A stretch of 64,000 nucleotides of DNA. Source: Comamonadaceae bacterium (lineage in GTDB: Bacteria > Pseudomonadota > Gammaproteobacteria > Burkholderiales > Burkholderiaceae_C). The position numbers and the translations under genes were made by a program. The stretch covers positions 1 to 64,000 of the forward strand of contig SEAY01000004.1 in the NCBI GenBank assembly GCA_004144865.1. Reading direction: 5' to 3'. This document shows positions 18,873 through 27,973 of this stretch, piece by piece; position 1 is the stretch's first letter, and each line of letters starts with the position of its first letter. The notes under the pieces were generated by a model, which ran no database searches, had not been told where the DNA came from, and worked only from the letters and a program-made list of their open reading frames with translations.

Positions 18873-20927
18873 TCAGCTGTCGTCGCGCAGCTGGAATTTC
18901 GAGGCGAGCTGCGACTGCACGGTGGGTGGCACCGCCTCGTAGTGGCTGAACGCGATCGTGTAGCGGCCCTGGCCGCCGGTGAGGGAATTCAGCCGCGACT
19001 GGTAACTCGCCAGCTCCGACAGCGGCGCCTGCGCCAGCACGGTCAGCGTGCCGGCCGACGTGGACTGGGTGCCGTTCACCTGTCCGCGGCGCGCCGCGAG
19101 GTCGCCGGTGATGTCCCCCATGTTCTCTTCCGGCGCGGAGATCTCCACGTCCACGATGGGTTCCAGCACGCAGGGACGCGCAGCCTGCACCGCCTCGATC
19201 AGCGCCTTCTTGCCGGCCTGCACGAAGGCGATCTCCTTGCTGTCCACGGTGTGGTGCTTGCCGTCGTACACCGTCACCTTCAGGTCCACCAAGGGATAGC
19301 CGGCCACCACGCCCTGGTCCATCGCGAGGCGCACGCCCTTCTCCACCGCCGGCATGAAGTTGTGCGGGATGGCGCCCCCCTTGACTTCATCCGCGAACTG
19401 GAAGCCGCTGCCGCGCGGCAACGGCTCGATGCGCAGGTACACCTCGCCGAACTGGCCGGCGCCGCCGGTCTGCTTCTTGTGCCGGTGGTGGCCTTCTGCG
19501 TTGCCCATGATGGTCTCGCGGTAGGCAATGCGCGGCGGCCGCGTTTCCACCTGGCAGTTGTGCACCTCGGTCAGGCGCTCCAGCAGCGTGCGCAGGTGCA
19601 GTTCGCCGAGGCCGTACACCACGGTCTCGTTGGTGCTCGCCACATGGTCGACCCGCAGGCACGGGTCCTCGCTCACCAGCTTCTGCAGGATGTCGTGCAG
19701 GCGCTGCTCGTCACCGCGGCGCTTCGGCTCGATCGCGAGGCCGTGCACCGGGACCGGAAACTCCAGCGGCTTCAGGTGGATGTGCGCGTCTTCCGCGGCG
19801 TCGTGCAGCACCGCGTCGAAGTGCAGTTCCTCCACCTTCGCGATGGCGCAGAGGTCTCCCGGCACCGCCTTCGCCACCTCCTTCAGCTCCCTGCCCTGCA
19901 GCATGAAGAGGTGGCCCACCTTGAAAGGGCGGCGGCCATCGCCCACGTAGAGCTGGCTGTCGCGCGTCACCGTGCCCTGGTGCACGCGCAGCACCCCCAT
20001 CTTGCCGACGTAGGGATCCTGCGTGATCTTGAACACGTGCGCGAGCACGTGCCTGGCGGGATCGACCACCGCTTCGATGGGCTTGGCCGCGTCGCCTTCG
20101 CCCTCGAGGAAAGCGGGCGGATTGCTCTCGGTGGGGTCCGGCAGCAGGCGCTCGATCACGTCCAGCAGCTCGGGCACGCCCGCGCCGGTGCGCGAGGACA
20201 CGAAGCAGATCGGCACCAGGTGCCCTTCGCGCAGCGCCTGCTCCAGCGGGGCGTGGAGTTCCGCCGGGTCGACGTCGCCGTCGTTGAGGTAGCGCTCGAC
20301 GAACGCGGCGTCCACCTCCACCACCTGCTCCACCAGCGCGCGGTGCGCCTGCTCCACCGAGGAGAAGTCGGGCGGCGGCCCGTCGTCCTTCATCTTCCAG
20401 AAGCAGTCGAGCACCCGCTCGCCCTTTTGCGACGGCAGGTTGAGGGGCAGGCATTCGCGGCCGAACGCCGCCTGGATCTCGCCCACCAGCGCCTGCAGGT
20501 TCAAGCCCTGCCCGTCGATCTTGTTGACGATGATGATGCGGTCGCGCTCGCGCTGCCTGGCCCACTCCATCATCCGCACCGCCATCGGCTCGATGCCGTT
20601 GGCGGCATTGATCACGATCGCCGCGGTCTCCACCGCCTCCAGCGCGGGCAGTGATTGGCCGAGGAAATCCGGCGCGCCGGGCGTGTCGACGAGGTGGGTG
20701 GTGATGCCCCGGTGCTCGAAGTGCAGCAGGGTCGTGTTGAGCGAGCGGAAGGACCGTTTCTCCATCGGGTCCTGGTCGGACACCGTGGTGCCCTTGTCGA
20801 CGCTGCCGGGGATACCCAACGCCCCGGCCTTCCACAGCAAGGCTTCGGCCAGGCTGGTCTTGCCGGCGGCGCTGGGACCCACGAGGGCCACCGTGCGCCT
20901 TGCGGCGATGTCGCGATGAGTAGCCAC
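18873..20927 (-). CDS. Elongation factor G-like GTPase
   Basis: VALVGPSAAGKTSLAEALLW, DTPGAPDF, NKIDGQG; full EF-G layout, 684 aa. Confidence 0.88.
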   Translation of the reverse strand: MATHRDIAARRTVALVGPSAAGKTSLAEALLWKAGALGIPGSVDKGTTVSDQDPMEKRSFRSLNTTLLHFEHRGITTHLVDTPGAPDFLGQSLPALEAVETAAIVINAANGIEPMAVRMMEWARQRERDRIIIVNKIDGQGLNLQALVGEIQAAFGRECLPLNLPSQKGERVLDCFWKMKDDGPPPDFSSVEQAHRALVEQVVEVDAAFVERYLNDGDVDPAELHAPLEQALREGHLVPICFVSSRTGAGVPELLDVIERLLPDPTESNPPAFLEGEGDAAKPIEAVVDPARHVLAHVFKITQDPYVGKMGVLRVHQGTVTRDSQLYVGDGRRPFKVGHLFMLQGRELKEVAKAVPGDLCAIAKVEELHFDAVLHDAAEDAHIHLKPLEFPVPVHGLAIEPKRRGDEQRLHDILQKLVSEDPCLRVDHVASTNETVVYGLGELHLRTLLERLTEVHNCQVETRPPRIAYRETIMGNAEGHHRHKKQTGGAGQFGEVYLRIEPLPRGSGFQFADEVKGGAIPHNFMPAVEKGVRLAMDQGVVAGYPLVDLKVTVYDGKHHTVDSKEIAFVQAGKKALIEAVQAARPCVLEPIVDVEISAPEENMGDITGDLAARRGQVNGTQSTSAGTLTVLAQAPLSELASYQSRLNSLTGGQGRYTIAFSHYEAVPPTVQSQLASKFQLRDDS

Positions 20928-21142
20928 GAAAGACCCTCCAGCGAACCCAAGGGAGGACCATCGTACGCACGCCGCGTGCGCATCGCAACGATGGCAGCGC
21001 GGCCGTACTGCGCACCGAGCGCGCTGTCGTCATGCTGCCTCTTCCGTTGACGACTTCCGGCGCGTGTGCGCGTGGGACAACTCCCACAGGCATTGCAGCG
21101 GACACCTACAGAATGTGAGCGCCCGCTCGCTATCCTGCATGG

Positions 21143-21358
21143 ATGCCCGACAGGAAGTTGAATCGACAAGGGGCCAAGCGCGAGTTCGAGGTGGCCTGGT
21201 ACACCAAGGAACTGGGCCGGCCGCTGCAGCGCGAGATGCTGCAACAACAGCTCGCCTTGCTGAGCGAGAGCAGCGCGAACGCGCGCACCGCCAGCCATGG
21301 GGAGGACGCCGCCCCGGAATCGGACCCCGCTCTCCCGCAGCAAGACCGCGCGGGCTGA
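21143..21358 (+). CDS. Hypothetical small protein (71 aa)
   Basis: ORF in an otherwise empty gap: MPDRKLNRQGAKREFEVAWYTKELGRPLQREMLQQQLALLSESS. Confidence 0.35.
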   Translation: MPDRKLNRQGAKREFEVAWYTKELGRPLQREMLQQQLALLSESSANARTASHGEDAAPESDPALPQQDRAG

Positions 21359-21488
21359 GCGCGCCTTTCACTTTCATACACACCCGCGCCGTGCGCTGCC
21401 ACGGCGGCGGGCGCTTGCGCCCCACAGCCGCGCGGAACGCTGTCAAGATTGGAACGCACAACGTCCAGTCCCCAGGGAGTCCGCGCCA

Positions 21489-22847
21489 GTGGCCAGCCAG
21501 AACCATCCCGCGCTCGAGAAGCTGAAGAAGAGCGGCGCCGCCAAGGTGAAGGTGGCCGTCAGCGACATCGACGGCATCCTGCGCGGCAAGTACCTGCACA
21601 TCGACAAGTTCGAGGGCGCGGCCGAAGGCGGCTTCGGCTTCTGCGACGTGGTGTTCGGCTGGGACGCGCATGACGTCACCTACGACAACACGAGCGTCAC
21701 CGGCTGGCAGCACGGCTTTCCGGATGCGCTTGCGCGCGTGGACCTCGGCACGGCTCGCAACGTGCCCTGGGACAACGGCGTGCCGTTCTTCCTCGGCGAG
21801 TTCGTAAACGCGGACGGCTCGCCGCATCCCGTGTGCCCGCGCCAGACGCTCAAGCGCGTGCTGGCGCGCGCCGAGAAGCTCGGCTTCCAGCCCATGTGCG
21901 GCATGGAATTCGAGTGGTTCAACTTCCGCGAGACCCCGCATACCTGGGCCGCGAAGAACGGTGCTCCGCCGGAGCCGATCACGCCAGGCATGTTCGGCTA
22001 CTCGCTGCTGCGCATGGCCGACAACCCGGGCTTCTTCAACGCGCTGATGGACGAGATGCTCGCCTTCGACGTGCCGATCGAAGGGCTGCACACCGAGACC
22101 GGGCCCGGCGTCTACGAAGTCGCGATCGGGTTCTCGACCGCGCTGGAGCAGGCCGACCGCGCCATCCTGTTCAAGACCGGCGCGCGCGAGATCGGCAAAC
22201 GCTTCGGCATCATGCCCAGCTTCATGGCCAAGTGGAGCCAGAAGTACCCCGGCTGCAGCGGCCACATCCACCAGAGCCTGTCCGACGGCAAGAAGAACCT
22301 CTTCCACGACGGCAATTCGCCGCGCAAGATGAGCGCGCTCTTCGAGAGCTACCTCGCCGGCCAGGTGGCCTGCATGATGGAGTTCGGGCCCATGCTGTGG
22401 CCCACCATCAACAGCTACAAGCGCCTGGTCGACGGTTTCTGGGCGCCGGTGAAGCCGACCTGGGGCATCGACAACCGCACCGCCAGCTTCCGCGTGCTGG
22501 CCGGCTCGCCCAAGGCGACGCGCCTGGAGACGCGCTGCCCCGGCTCCGACGTCAACCCGTACCTCGCCATGGCCGCCGTCATCGCGGCCGGCATGCACGG
22601 CGTGGAAAAGGGGCTCAAGCTCACCGTGCCGCCGGTCACCGGCACCAACGAGGGCAGCGAGAACGTGCCGCGCGCACCGCGCACCCTGATAGAGACCACG
22701 CGCATCTTCCGCGAATCGCAGGTCGCCCGCGACTGGCTGGGAGACACCTTCGTCGATCACTACGCCGCCACGCGCGAATGGGAATGGCGCCAGTGGCAGG
22801 ATGGCGTGACCGACTGGGAATTGAAGCGCTACTTCGAGATCATCTGA
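21489..22847 (+). CDS. Glutamine synthetase family protein (GlnT/PuuA-like), GTG start
   Basis: KVAVSDIDGILRGKYLHIDKF...CGMEFEWFNF...HTETGPGVYEVAIGFSTALEQADRAILFKTGAREIGKRFGIMPSFMAKW...GCSGHIHQSL. Confidence 0.88.
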   Translation: MASQNHPALEKLKKSGAAKVKVAVSDIDGILRGKYLHIDKFEGAAEGGFGFCDVVFGWDAHDVTYDNTSVTGWQHGFPDALARVDLGTARNVPWDNGVPFFLGEFVNADGSPHPVCPRQTLKRVLARAEKLGFQPMCGMEFEWFNFRETPHTWAAKNGAPPEPITPGMFGYSLLRMADNPGFFNALMDEMLAFDVPIEGLHTETGPGVYEVAIGFSTALEQADRAILFKTGAREIGKRFGIMPSFMAKWSQKYPGCSGHIHQSLSDGKKNLFHDGNSPRKMSALFESYLAGQVACMMEFGPMLWPTINSYKRLVDGFWAPVKPTWGIDNRTASFRVLAGSPKATRLETRCPGSDVNPYLAMAAVIAAGMHGVEKGLKLTVPPVTGTNEGSENVPRAPRTLIETTRIFRESQVARDWLGDTFVDHYAATREWEWRQWQDGVTDWELKRYFEII

Positions 22848-23347
22848 TGCTCGTGCGAATGCTGGGACCCGCCGACGCGACCCTGTACCGATCCTTGCGC
22901 CTGCGCGCCCTGCGGGAGCACCCCGATGCTTTCACCTCCAGTTACGCGGAAGACCGCGAGCAGCCCGTGGAGGCCGCGGCGCAGCGGCTCGCGGCCCACC
23001 CTTTCTGGGGCGCGTACCAGCACGCGGAGCTGTACGGCTTCGTCGGCCTCGAGCGCGAACTGCGAGCCAAGAGCCGCCACAAGGCCACGGTGATGGGCAT
23101 GTATGTCGCGCCCGAAGTCGGCGGCCAGGGCGTGGGCCGCGCCCTGCTCGATGCGCTGGTCCGCCACGCGCGCGCCAACGGCCTCGAATCGCTGGTGCTG
23201 ACCGTCACCGAGGGCAATGCCCGCGCCCGACGGCTGTACGAGGCCGCGGGCTTCCGCTCCTTCGGGATCGAGCCCGACGCCGTGCGCGTCGAGGGCCGTT
23301 CCTTCGCCAAGAACCACATGCACCTGGACCTGCGCAGCAACCCATGA
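22847..23347 (+). CDS. GNAT family N-acetyltransferase
   Basis: MGMYVAPEVGGQGVGRALLDALVRHARANGLESLVLTVTEGNARARRLYEAAGF. Confidence 0.9.
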   Translation: MLVRMLGPADATLYRSLRLRALREHPDAFTSSYAEDREQPVEAAAQRLAAHPFWGAYQHAELYGFVGLERELRAKSRHKATVMGMYVAPEVGGQGVGRALLDALVRHARANGLESLVLTVTEGNARARRLYEAAGFRSFGIEPDAVRVEGRSFAKNHMHLDLRSNP

Positions 23348-24477
23348 GCCTCGCCAATTTCTCCTTTCCCACCGCCATCCAGTTCGGGCCCGGCGCCCGC
23401 AAGGAGGTGGCGGCGCATCTGCTGGCGCAGGGCCTGAAGCGCCCGCTGATCGTGACCGACAGGGCCCTGGGCGCCTTGCCGGTGCTGGAGGAATTCCGTT
23501 CCCACCTGCGGGGGCTGGACGTGGCCGTGTTCTCCGGTGTGTTCGGCAACCCGACGGCCAGCCAGGTGATGGCGGGGGCGGCGGCGTTCAAGGCGCACCG
23601 CGCCGATTGCGTGATCGGCTTCGGCGGCGGCGCGGCGCTCGACGTGGCCAAGGTCGTGGGCGTGGCGGCGACGCACGAGGGCGACATCATCGAGTACGTG
23701 TGGGACCACCCGAAGGTGCGCGCGATCGAGAAGGAACTGCCGTACTTCGTCGCGCTTCCGACCACCGCTGGCACCGGATCCGAGGTGGGGCGCTCGTCCG
23801 TCGTGAGCGAGGACGCGACCCACCTCAAGCGCGTGGTGTTCAGCCCGAAGATCCTGGCGCGCAAGGTCTTCGCCGACCCGGAGCTGACGCTGGCGCTGCC
23901 GCCGCACGTGACCGCCGCCACCGGCATGGATGCGCTCACGCACAACATCGAGAGCTATCTCTCGCCGGCGTACCACCCGCTGTGCGACGGCATCGCGCTG
24001 GAGGGCGCGCGCATCGCGGCGCGCTCGCTGCAGCGCGCGGTGCAGGTGCCGGGCGACATCGCCGCGCGCAGCGACATGATGATGGCCTCGATGATGGGGG
24101 CGATCGCGTTCCAGAAGGACCTGGGCGCGGTGCATTCCTGCGCGCATGCGCTCGGCGCCGTCTGCGACCTGCATCACGGCCTGGCCAACGCGCTGATGAT
24201 CGACGCCGTGCTGGAGTGGAACCACGAGCGGGTGCCGGAGAAATTCGAGGAACTGGCCCATGTGTGCCGCGTGCCCGGCGGCGGCAAGGCGTTCGTGCCG
24301 TGGCTGAAGCAGCTCAAGCAGAGCATCGGCATCACCGGCACCTTGTCGTCGCACGGCGTGACGCGCGAGCACTTCCCCAAGCTGGTGGACATCGCGTTCA
24401 AGGACAGCTGCCACCAGACCAACCCCCGTCCGTGCACGGCGCAGGACTTCGAGCGGCTTTTCGCCGCGGCGATGTGA
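23344..24477 (+). CDS. Iron-containing alcohol dehydrogenase
   Basis: CVIGFGGGAALDVAKVVGV, PTTAGTGSEVGRSSVV, GMDALTHNIESYLSPAYHPLCDG, HSCAHALGAVCDLHHGLANALM. Confidence 0.93.
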   Translation: MSLANFSFPTAIQFGPGARKEVAAHLLAQGLKRPLIVTDRALGALPVLEEFRSHLRGLDVAVFSGVFGNPTASQVMAGAAAFKAHRADCVIGFGGGAALDVAKVVGVAATHEGDIIEYVWDHPKVRAIEKELPYFVALPTTAGTGSEVGRSSVVSEDATHLKRVVFSPKILARKVFADPELTLALPPHVTAATGMDALTHNIESYLSPAYHPLCDGIALEGARIAARSLQRAVQVPGDIAARSDMMMASMMGAIAFQKDLGAVHSCAHALGAVCDLHHGLANALMIDAVLEWNHERVPEKFEELAHVCRVPGGGKAFVPWLKQLKQSIGITGTLSSHGVTREHFPKLVDIAFKDSCHQTNPRPCTAQDFERLFAAAM

Positions 24478-25247
24478 TGGACCGGCTGAAGATCGGCATC
24501 AGCGCCTGCTTCTTCCACCCGGACGGCGAGCGCAAGGCGGCCCCTTCCAAGACGCTGCTCTGGATCGAGCAGTCGACGGCGCACTGGCTGATGTCCGAAG
24601 GCGCGCTGCCCGTGATGATCCCTTCGCTCGACGGGCCGACCTTCCGCGGCAACGTGACCGCGGCGGACTATGCGCGCGAGCTCGATGGCGTCCTGATGCA
24701 TGGCGGCGCCGACGTCTGGCCGGGCAGCTATGGCGAGGAGCCGCTGCGTCCCGAGTGGCACGGCGACCGCCTGCGCGACGAATACGAAATGGCGCTGGTG
24801 CGCGCCTTCTCCGCCGCCGGCAAGCCCGTGTTCGGCATCTGCCGCGGCGTGCAGCTGATCAACGTGGCCCACGGCGGCACGCTCTACCAGGACATCACCA
24901 CGCAGAAGCCCGGCGCGCGCGTGCACCGTGACGCGGAGATCTACGACCTGAACTTCCACGAGGTGGACGTGCTGCCGGGCACGCGCCTCGCCGGGCTGCT
25001 GAAGGCCGGGCGCCACAGGATCAACAGCGTGCACCACCAGGGCATCAAGGACATCGCGCCCGGCTTCGAGGTGGAGGCCGTTTCCCCCGACGACGGCGTG
25101 ATCGAAGCCATCCGCCATGCGGGCCGGTCCTGGGTGGCCGGCGTGCAGTGGCATCCCGAGTTCCATCGGCCGGAGCTGGGCGTCGTCGACGACACGCCCC
25201 TGCTGCGCGACTTCCTGCATGCCGCCCGTGCGGCCCGCAACCCATGA
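24477..25247 (+). CDS. Gamma-glutamyl-gamma-aminobutyrate hydrolase family (class I amidotransferase-like, PuuD-like)
   Basis: GKPVFGICRGVQLINVAHGGTLYQDI...GVQWHPEFH. Confidence 0.9.
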   Translation: MDRLKIGISACFFHPDGERKAAPSKTLLWIEQSTAHWLMSEGALPVMIPSLDGPTFRGNVTAADYARELDGVLMHGGADVWPGSYGEEPLRPEWHGDRLRDEYEMALVRAFSAAGKPVFGICRGVQLINVAHGGTLYQDITTQKPGARVHRDAEIYDLNFHEVDVLPGTRLAGLLKAGRHRINSVHHQGIKDIAPGFEVEAVSPDDGVIEAIRHAGRSWVAGVQWHPEFHRPELGVVDDTPLLRDFLHAARAARNP

Positions 25248-26617
25248 CCAACCTCCATGTCCACAACCCGGCGACGGGTGAACTCGTCATCGCCCTGCCG
25301 GCCGATGACGCCGCATCCGTAGCGGCGAAGGCGCAGGCGGCCCGCGCCGCGCAGCCCGCGTGGGCAGCGCGCGGGCTGGAGGACCGCAAGGCCTGCATCG
25401 CCCGTTTTCGCGAAGGCGTCGTGCGCGACCTCGAACAGCTGGCCGCGACCATGACGCGCGAAACCGGCAAGCCGATCCGCATGTCGCGCAACGAGCTCAA
25501 CGGCCTGTTGCCCCGCATCGACTTCTTCCTGGAGCGCACCGGGGAGGCGATCGCGCCCGAGACGGTGTACGACGAGGGCGGGATGCGCGAGCGCATCGAG
25601 CATGAGCCGCTGGGACTGGTTGCGAACGTCTCGGCCTGGAACTATCCGTGGTTCGTGGGCTGCAACGTGATCCTGCCGGCGCTGCTGACCGGCAATGCCG
25701 TGCTGTACAAGCCCTCGGAGTACGCGACGCTCAGCGGGCTGGAGATCGCCCGCCTGCTGCACGAGGCGGGCGTGCCGCGCGACGTGCTGGTGGGCCTGGT
25801 GGGTGCCGGCGAAGTGGGCGCGGCGCTGCTGGAGCAGAAGCTCGATGGCGTGTTCTTCACCGGCTCGCACGCCACCGGCCAGCGCATCGCGCAGGCGGTG
25901 GGCGGCCGCTTTTTGAAGCTGCAGCTGGAGCTGGGCGGCAAGGACCCCACCTACGTGTGCGAGGACGCGGACCCGAAGGCCGCGGCGGAGTCGCTGGCCG
26001 ACGGCGCCATGTACAACACGGGCCAGAGCTGCTGCTCGGTGGAGCGCATCTACGTGCACGAGAAGATCCACGACGCCTTCGTCGATCATTTCGTCGCCGC
26101 GGTGAAGGGCTTCCGCATGGGTGACCCGATGCGCGAGGACACCTACATCGGCGCCATCACGCGCGCGCCGCAGCTCGACGTGCTGGAAGACCAGGTGGAC
26201 GACGCGCTGGCCAAGGGCGCGGCGCTGCTGGTGGGCGGCGAGCGCCGCATCGGCGAAGGCAACTGGTTCGATGCCACCGTGCTGGTGAACGTGGACCACA
26301 CCATGGACGTGATGCGCGAGGAGAGCTTCGGTCCCGTCATCGGCATCCAGAAGGTGCGCGACGACGAACAGGCCGTGCACTGGATGAACGACACGCGCTA
26401 TGGCCTGACGGCGGGCGTGTACACCAAGGACGAGGCGCGCGCCAAGCGCATCCTGTCGCAGGTGCGCGCAGGCACGGTCTACTGGAACTGCTGCGATCGG
26501 GTGAGCCCGCGGCTGCCGTGGAGCGGCGTGGGCGATTCCGGCGTGGGCCTGACGCTGTCGAAGTACGGGATCCAGGCGTTCACTCGGATGAAGGCGTGGC
26601 ACCTGCGTCAGCCCTGA
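25244..26617 (+). CDS. Aldehyde dehydrogenase family protein
   Basis: FTGSHATGQRIAQA, LELGGKDPTYVCEDAD, GAMYNTGQSCCSVERIYVHE. Confidence 0.94.
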   Translation: MTNLHVHNPATGELVIALPADDAASVAAKAQAARAAQPAWAARGLEDRKACIARFREGVVRDLEQLAATMTRETGKPIRMSRNELNGLLPRIDFFLERTGEAIAPETVYDEGGMRERIEHEPLGLVANVSAWNYPWFVGCNVILPALLTGNAVLYKPSEYATLSGLEIARLLHEAGVPRDVLVGLVGAGEVGAALLEQKLDGVFFTGSHATGQRIAQAVGGRFLKLQLELGGKDPTYVCEDADPKAAAESLADGAMYNTGQSCCSVERIYVHEKIHDAFVDHFVAAVKGFRMGDPMREDTYIGAITRAPQLDVLEDQVDDALAKGAALLVGGERRIGEGNWFDATVLVNVDHTMDVMREESFGPVIGIQKVRDDEQAVHWMNDTRYGLTAGVYTKDEARAKRILSQVRAGTVYWNCCDRVSPRLPWSGVGDSGVGLTLSKYGIQAFTRMKAWHLRQP

Positions 26618-26642
26618 GCACGGCAGTTTCGCCGCGCCGTAC

Positions 26643-27461
26643 TTACCGGGCCGGTACGCGCCCGCGCACGGCCCAGGCCCGCGCGACGAGCGCGATCGAA
26701 CCGTCGGCCTGCACGGGCAGGCGGGCCTCCAATGCATCGCGCAAGGCCTGGCGCCGCTCGGGCGGGAGCGACATCGCATAGGCCGGCGCCGGCCCCTGGC
26801 CGCCGAGGAAGGGTTTCCAGTAGGCGGCGAAGCTCTCGAACACGGTGGGAATCTCCAGCCCGGTGACGCCCACCTCCTGCAGGTGCGCCTGGCGGAACGC
26901 GGCTTCCAGCGCCTGCGGCCGGCACAGGGGAAAGCGCACGCCTTCGTCCAGGGCGGCCGCAGCGGGATCGAGCCGCGCGGCGGCCTCCCAGAAGTGCTGC
27001 ATCAGCTCCATGCGTTGCGCGTAGTCCCAGACGTAGGCCGCCACCGTGCCACCCGCGGCAGTGATGCGGACCATCTCGCGCAAGCCCGCCGCGACGTCGG
27101 GCAGGAAGTTCAGCACCAGGCCGGACACCGTCGCGTCCGCGCTTGCGTCGGGAAGGGGTAGGGCCTCGGCGCTGCCGCGATGCAGTTGCGCCCGCGCGCC
27201 AAGCCGCTCGCGCGCCTGCTCCAGGAAGCCTTCCGAGGGTTCGAAGCCGGTGACGCTGCGCGGCGCGGACCCGGAGGCGATGGCTTCGGCGAGCGCACCG
27301 GTGCCGCAACCCACGTCCACCCAGCGCAGCCCCGCGGGCAGGTCCAGCCAGGCGAGGAAGGCAGGGGCCACTTGGCGGCTCCAGCGTCCCACGTACTGTT
27401 CGTACGGGCTGCCGCGCTCCCAGCTGTCGGGAGGACGCGAGGCGGGATGGGCGGGGCGCAT
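26643..27461 (-). CDS. Class I SAM-dependent methyltransferase
   Basis: LRWVDVGCGTGALAEAIASGSAPRSVTGFEPSEGFLEQARE...DATVSGLVLNFLPD. Confidence 0.9.
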   Translation of the reverse strand: MRPAHPASRPPDSWERGSPYEQYVGRWSRQVAPAFLAWLDLPAGLRWVDVGCGTGALAEAIASGSAPRSVTGFEPSEGFLEQARERLGARAQLHRGSAEALPLPDASADATVSGLVLNFLPDVAAGLREMVRITAAGGTVAAYVWDYAQRMELMQHFWEAAARLDPAAAALDEGVRFPLCRPQALEAAFRQAHLQEVGVTGLEIPTVFESFAAYWKPFLGGQGPAPAYAMSLPPERRQALRDALEARLPVQADGSIALVARAWAVRGRVPAR

Positions 27462-27524
27462 CGCGCGATGATGGCCTCGCGCCCGCGCGCCGCCAAGTCG
27501 GTGGGCATGCCGCACTGCTGCAGC

Positions 27525-27554
27525 TTGACAACAGATGTAGCCGGATGTTACTAA
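27525..27554 (+). promoter_or_regulatory. Candidate sigma70 promoter of the DUF3703 gene
   Basis: TTGACA-18 bp-TACTAA ending 6 bp before the ATG. Confidence 0.45.
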
Positions 27555-27560
27555 TCGAGG

Positions 27561-27944
27561 ATGAACCCTTTGACCGCGAGTGAGCGGCGCATCGTTTATG
27601 CCCGCCTCGTTCGCGGTTTCACGGACACGGCGGCCGCGCGGCAGGCGCTGGCCATGCAATGGATCTGGCTCGAAGCGGCCCACGTCGTCGGCCAGCACGA
27701 CGTCGGGTTGCACTTCGACAGCCATCGCCGGATGCTGGCCCTCGCACGGCAGGTGCGCGACTGGAAGGAGGTCGCCGGCCAGCTCGCGCGGCTGGCTTTG
27801 CTGCCCCTGGGGCACCTGCTGCGGCGCATTCCCATGGGCAACACCGGGCGCTCCACGGTGCCGATCACGCGCGAGATGCAGCCCCCCGAGACGGTGCAGG
27901 TGCTGATCGACTGGGCGACGCTGGCGGCGAAGCTGCCGGAGTAG
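27561..27944 (+). CDS. DUF3703-like protein
   Basis: 127 aa; AWxxLEAAHVVGQ..-type core: MQWIWLEAAHVVGQHDVGLHFDSHRRMLALARQVRDWKEVAGQLARLALLPLGHL. Confidence 0.65.
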   Translation: MNPLTASERRIVYARLVRGFTDTAAARQALAMQWIWLEAAHVVGQHDVGLHFDSHRRMLALARQVRDWKEVAGQLARLALLPLGHLLRRIPMGNTGRSTVPITREMQPPETVQVLIDWATLAAKLPE

Positions 27945-27973
27945 GAGAGGGGGCAGCGAAGCTGCCCACCATC

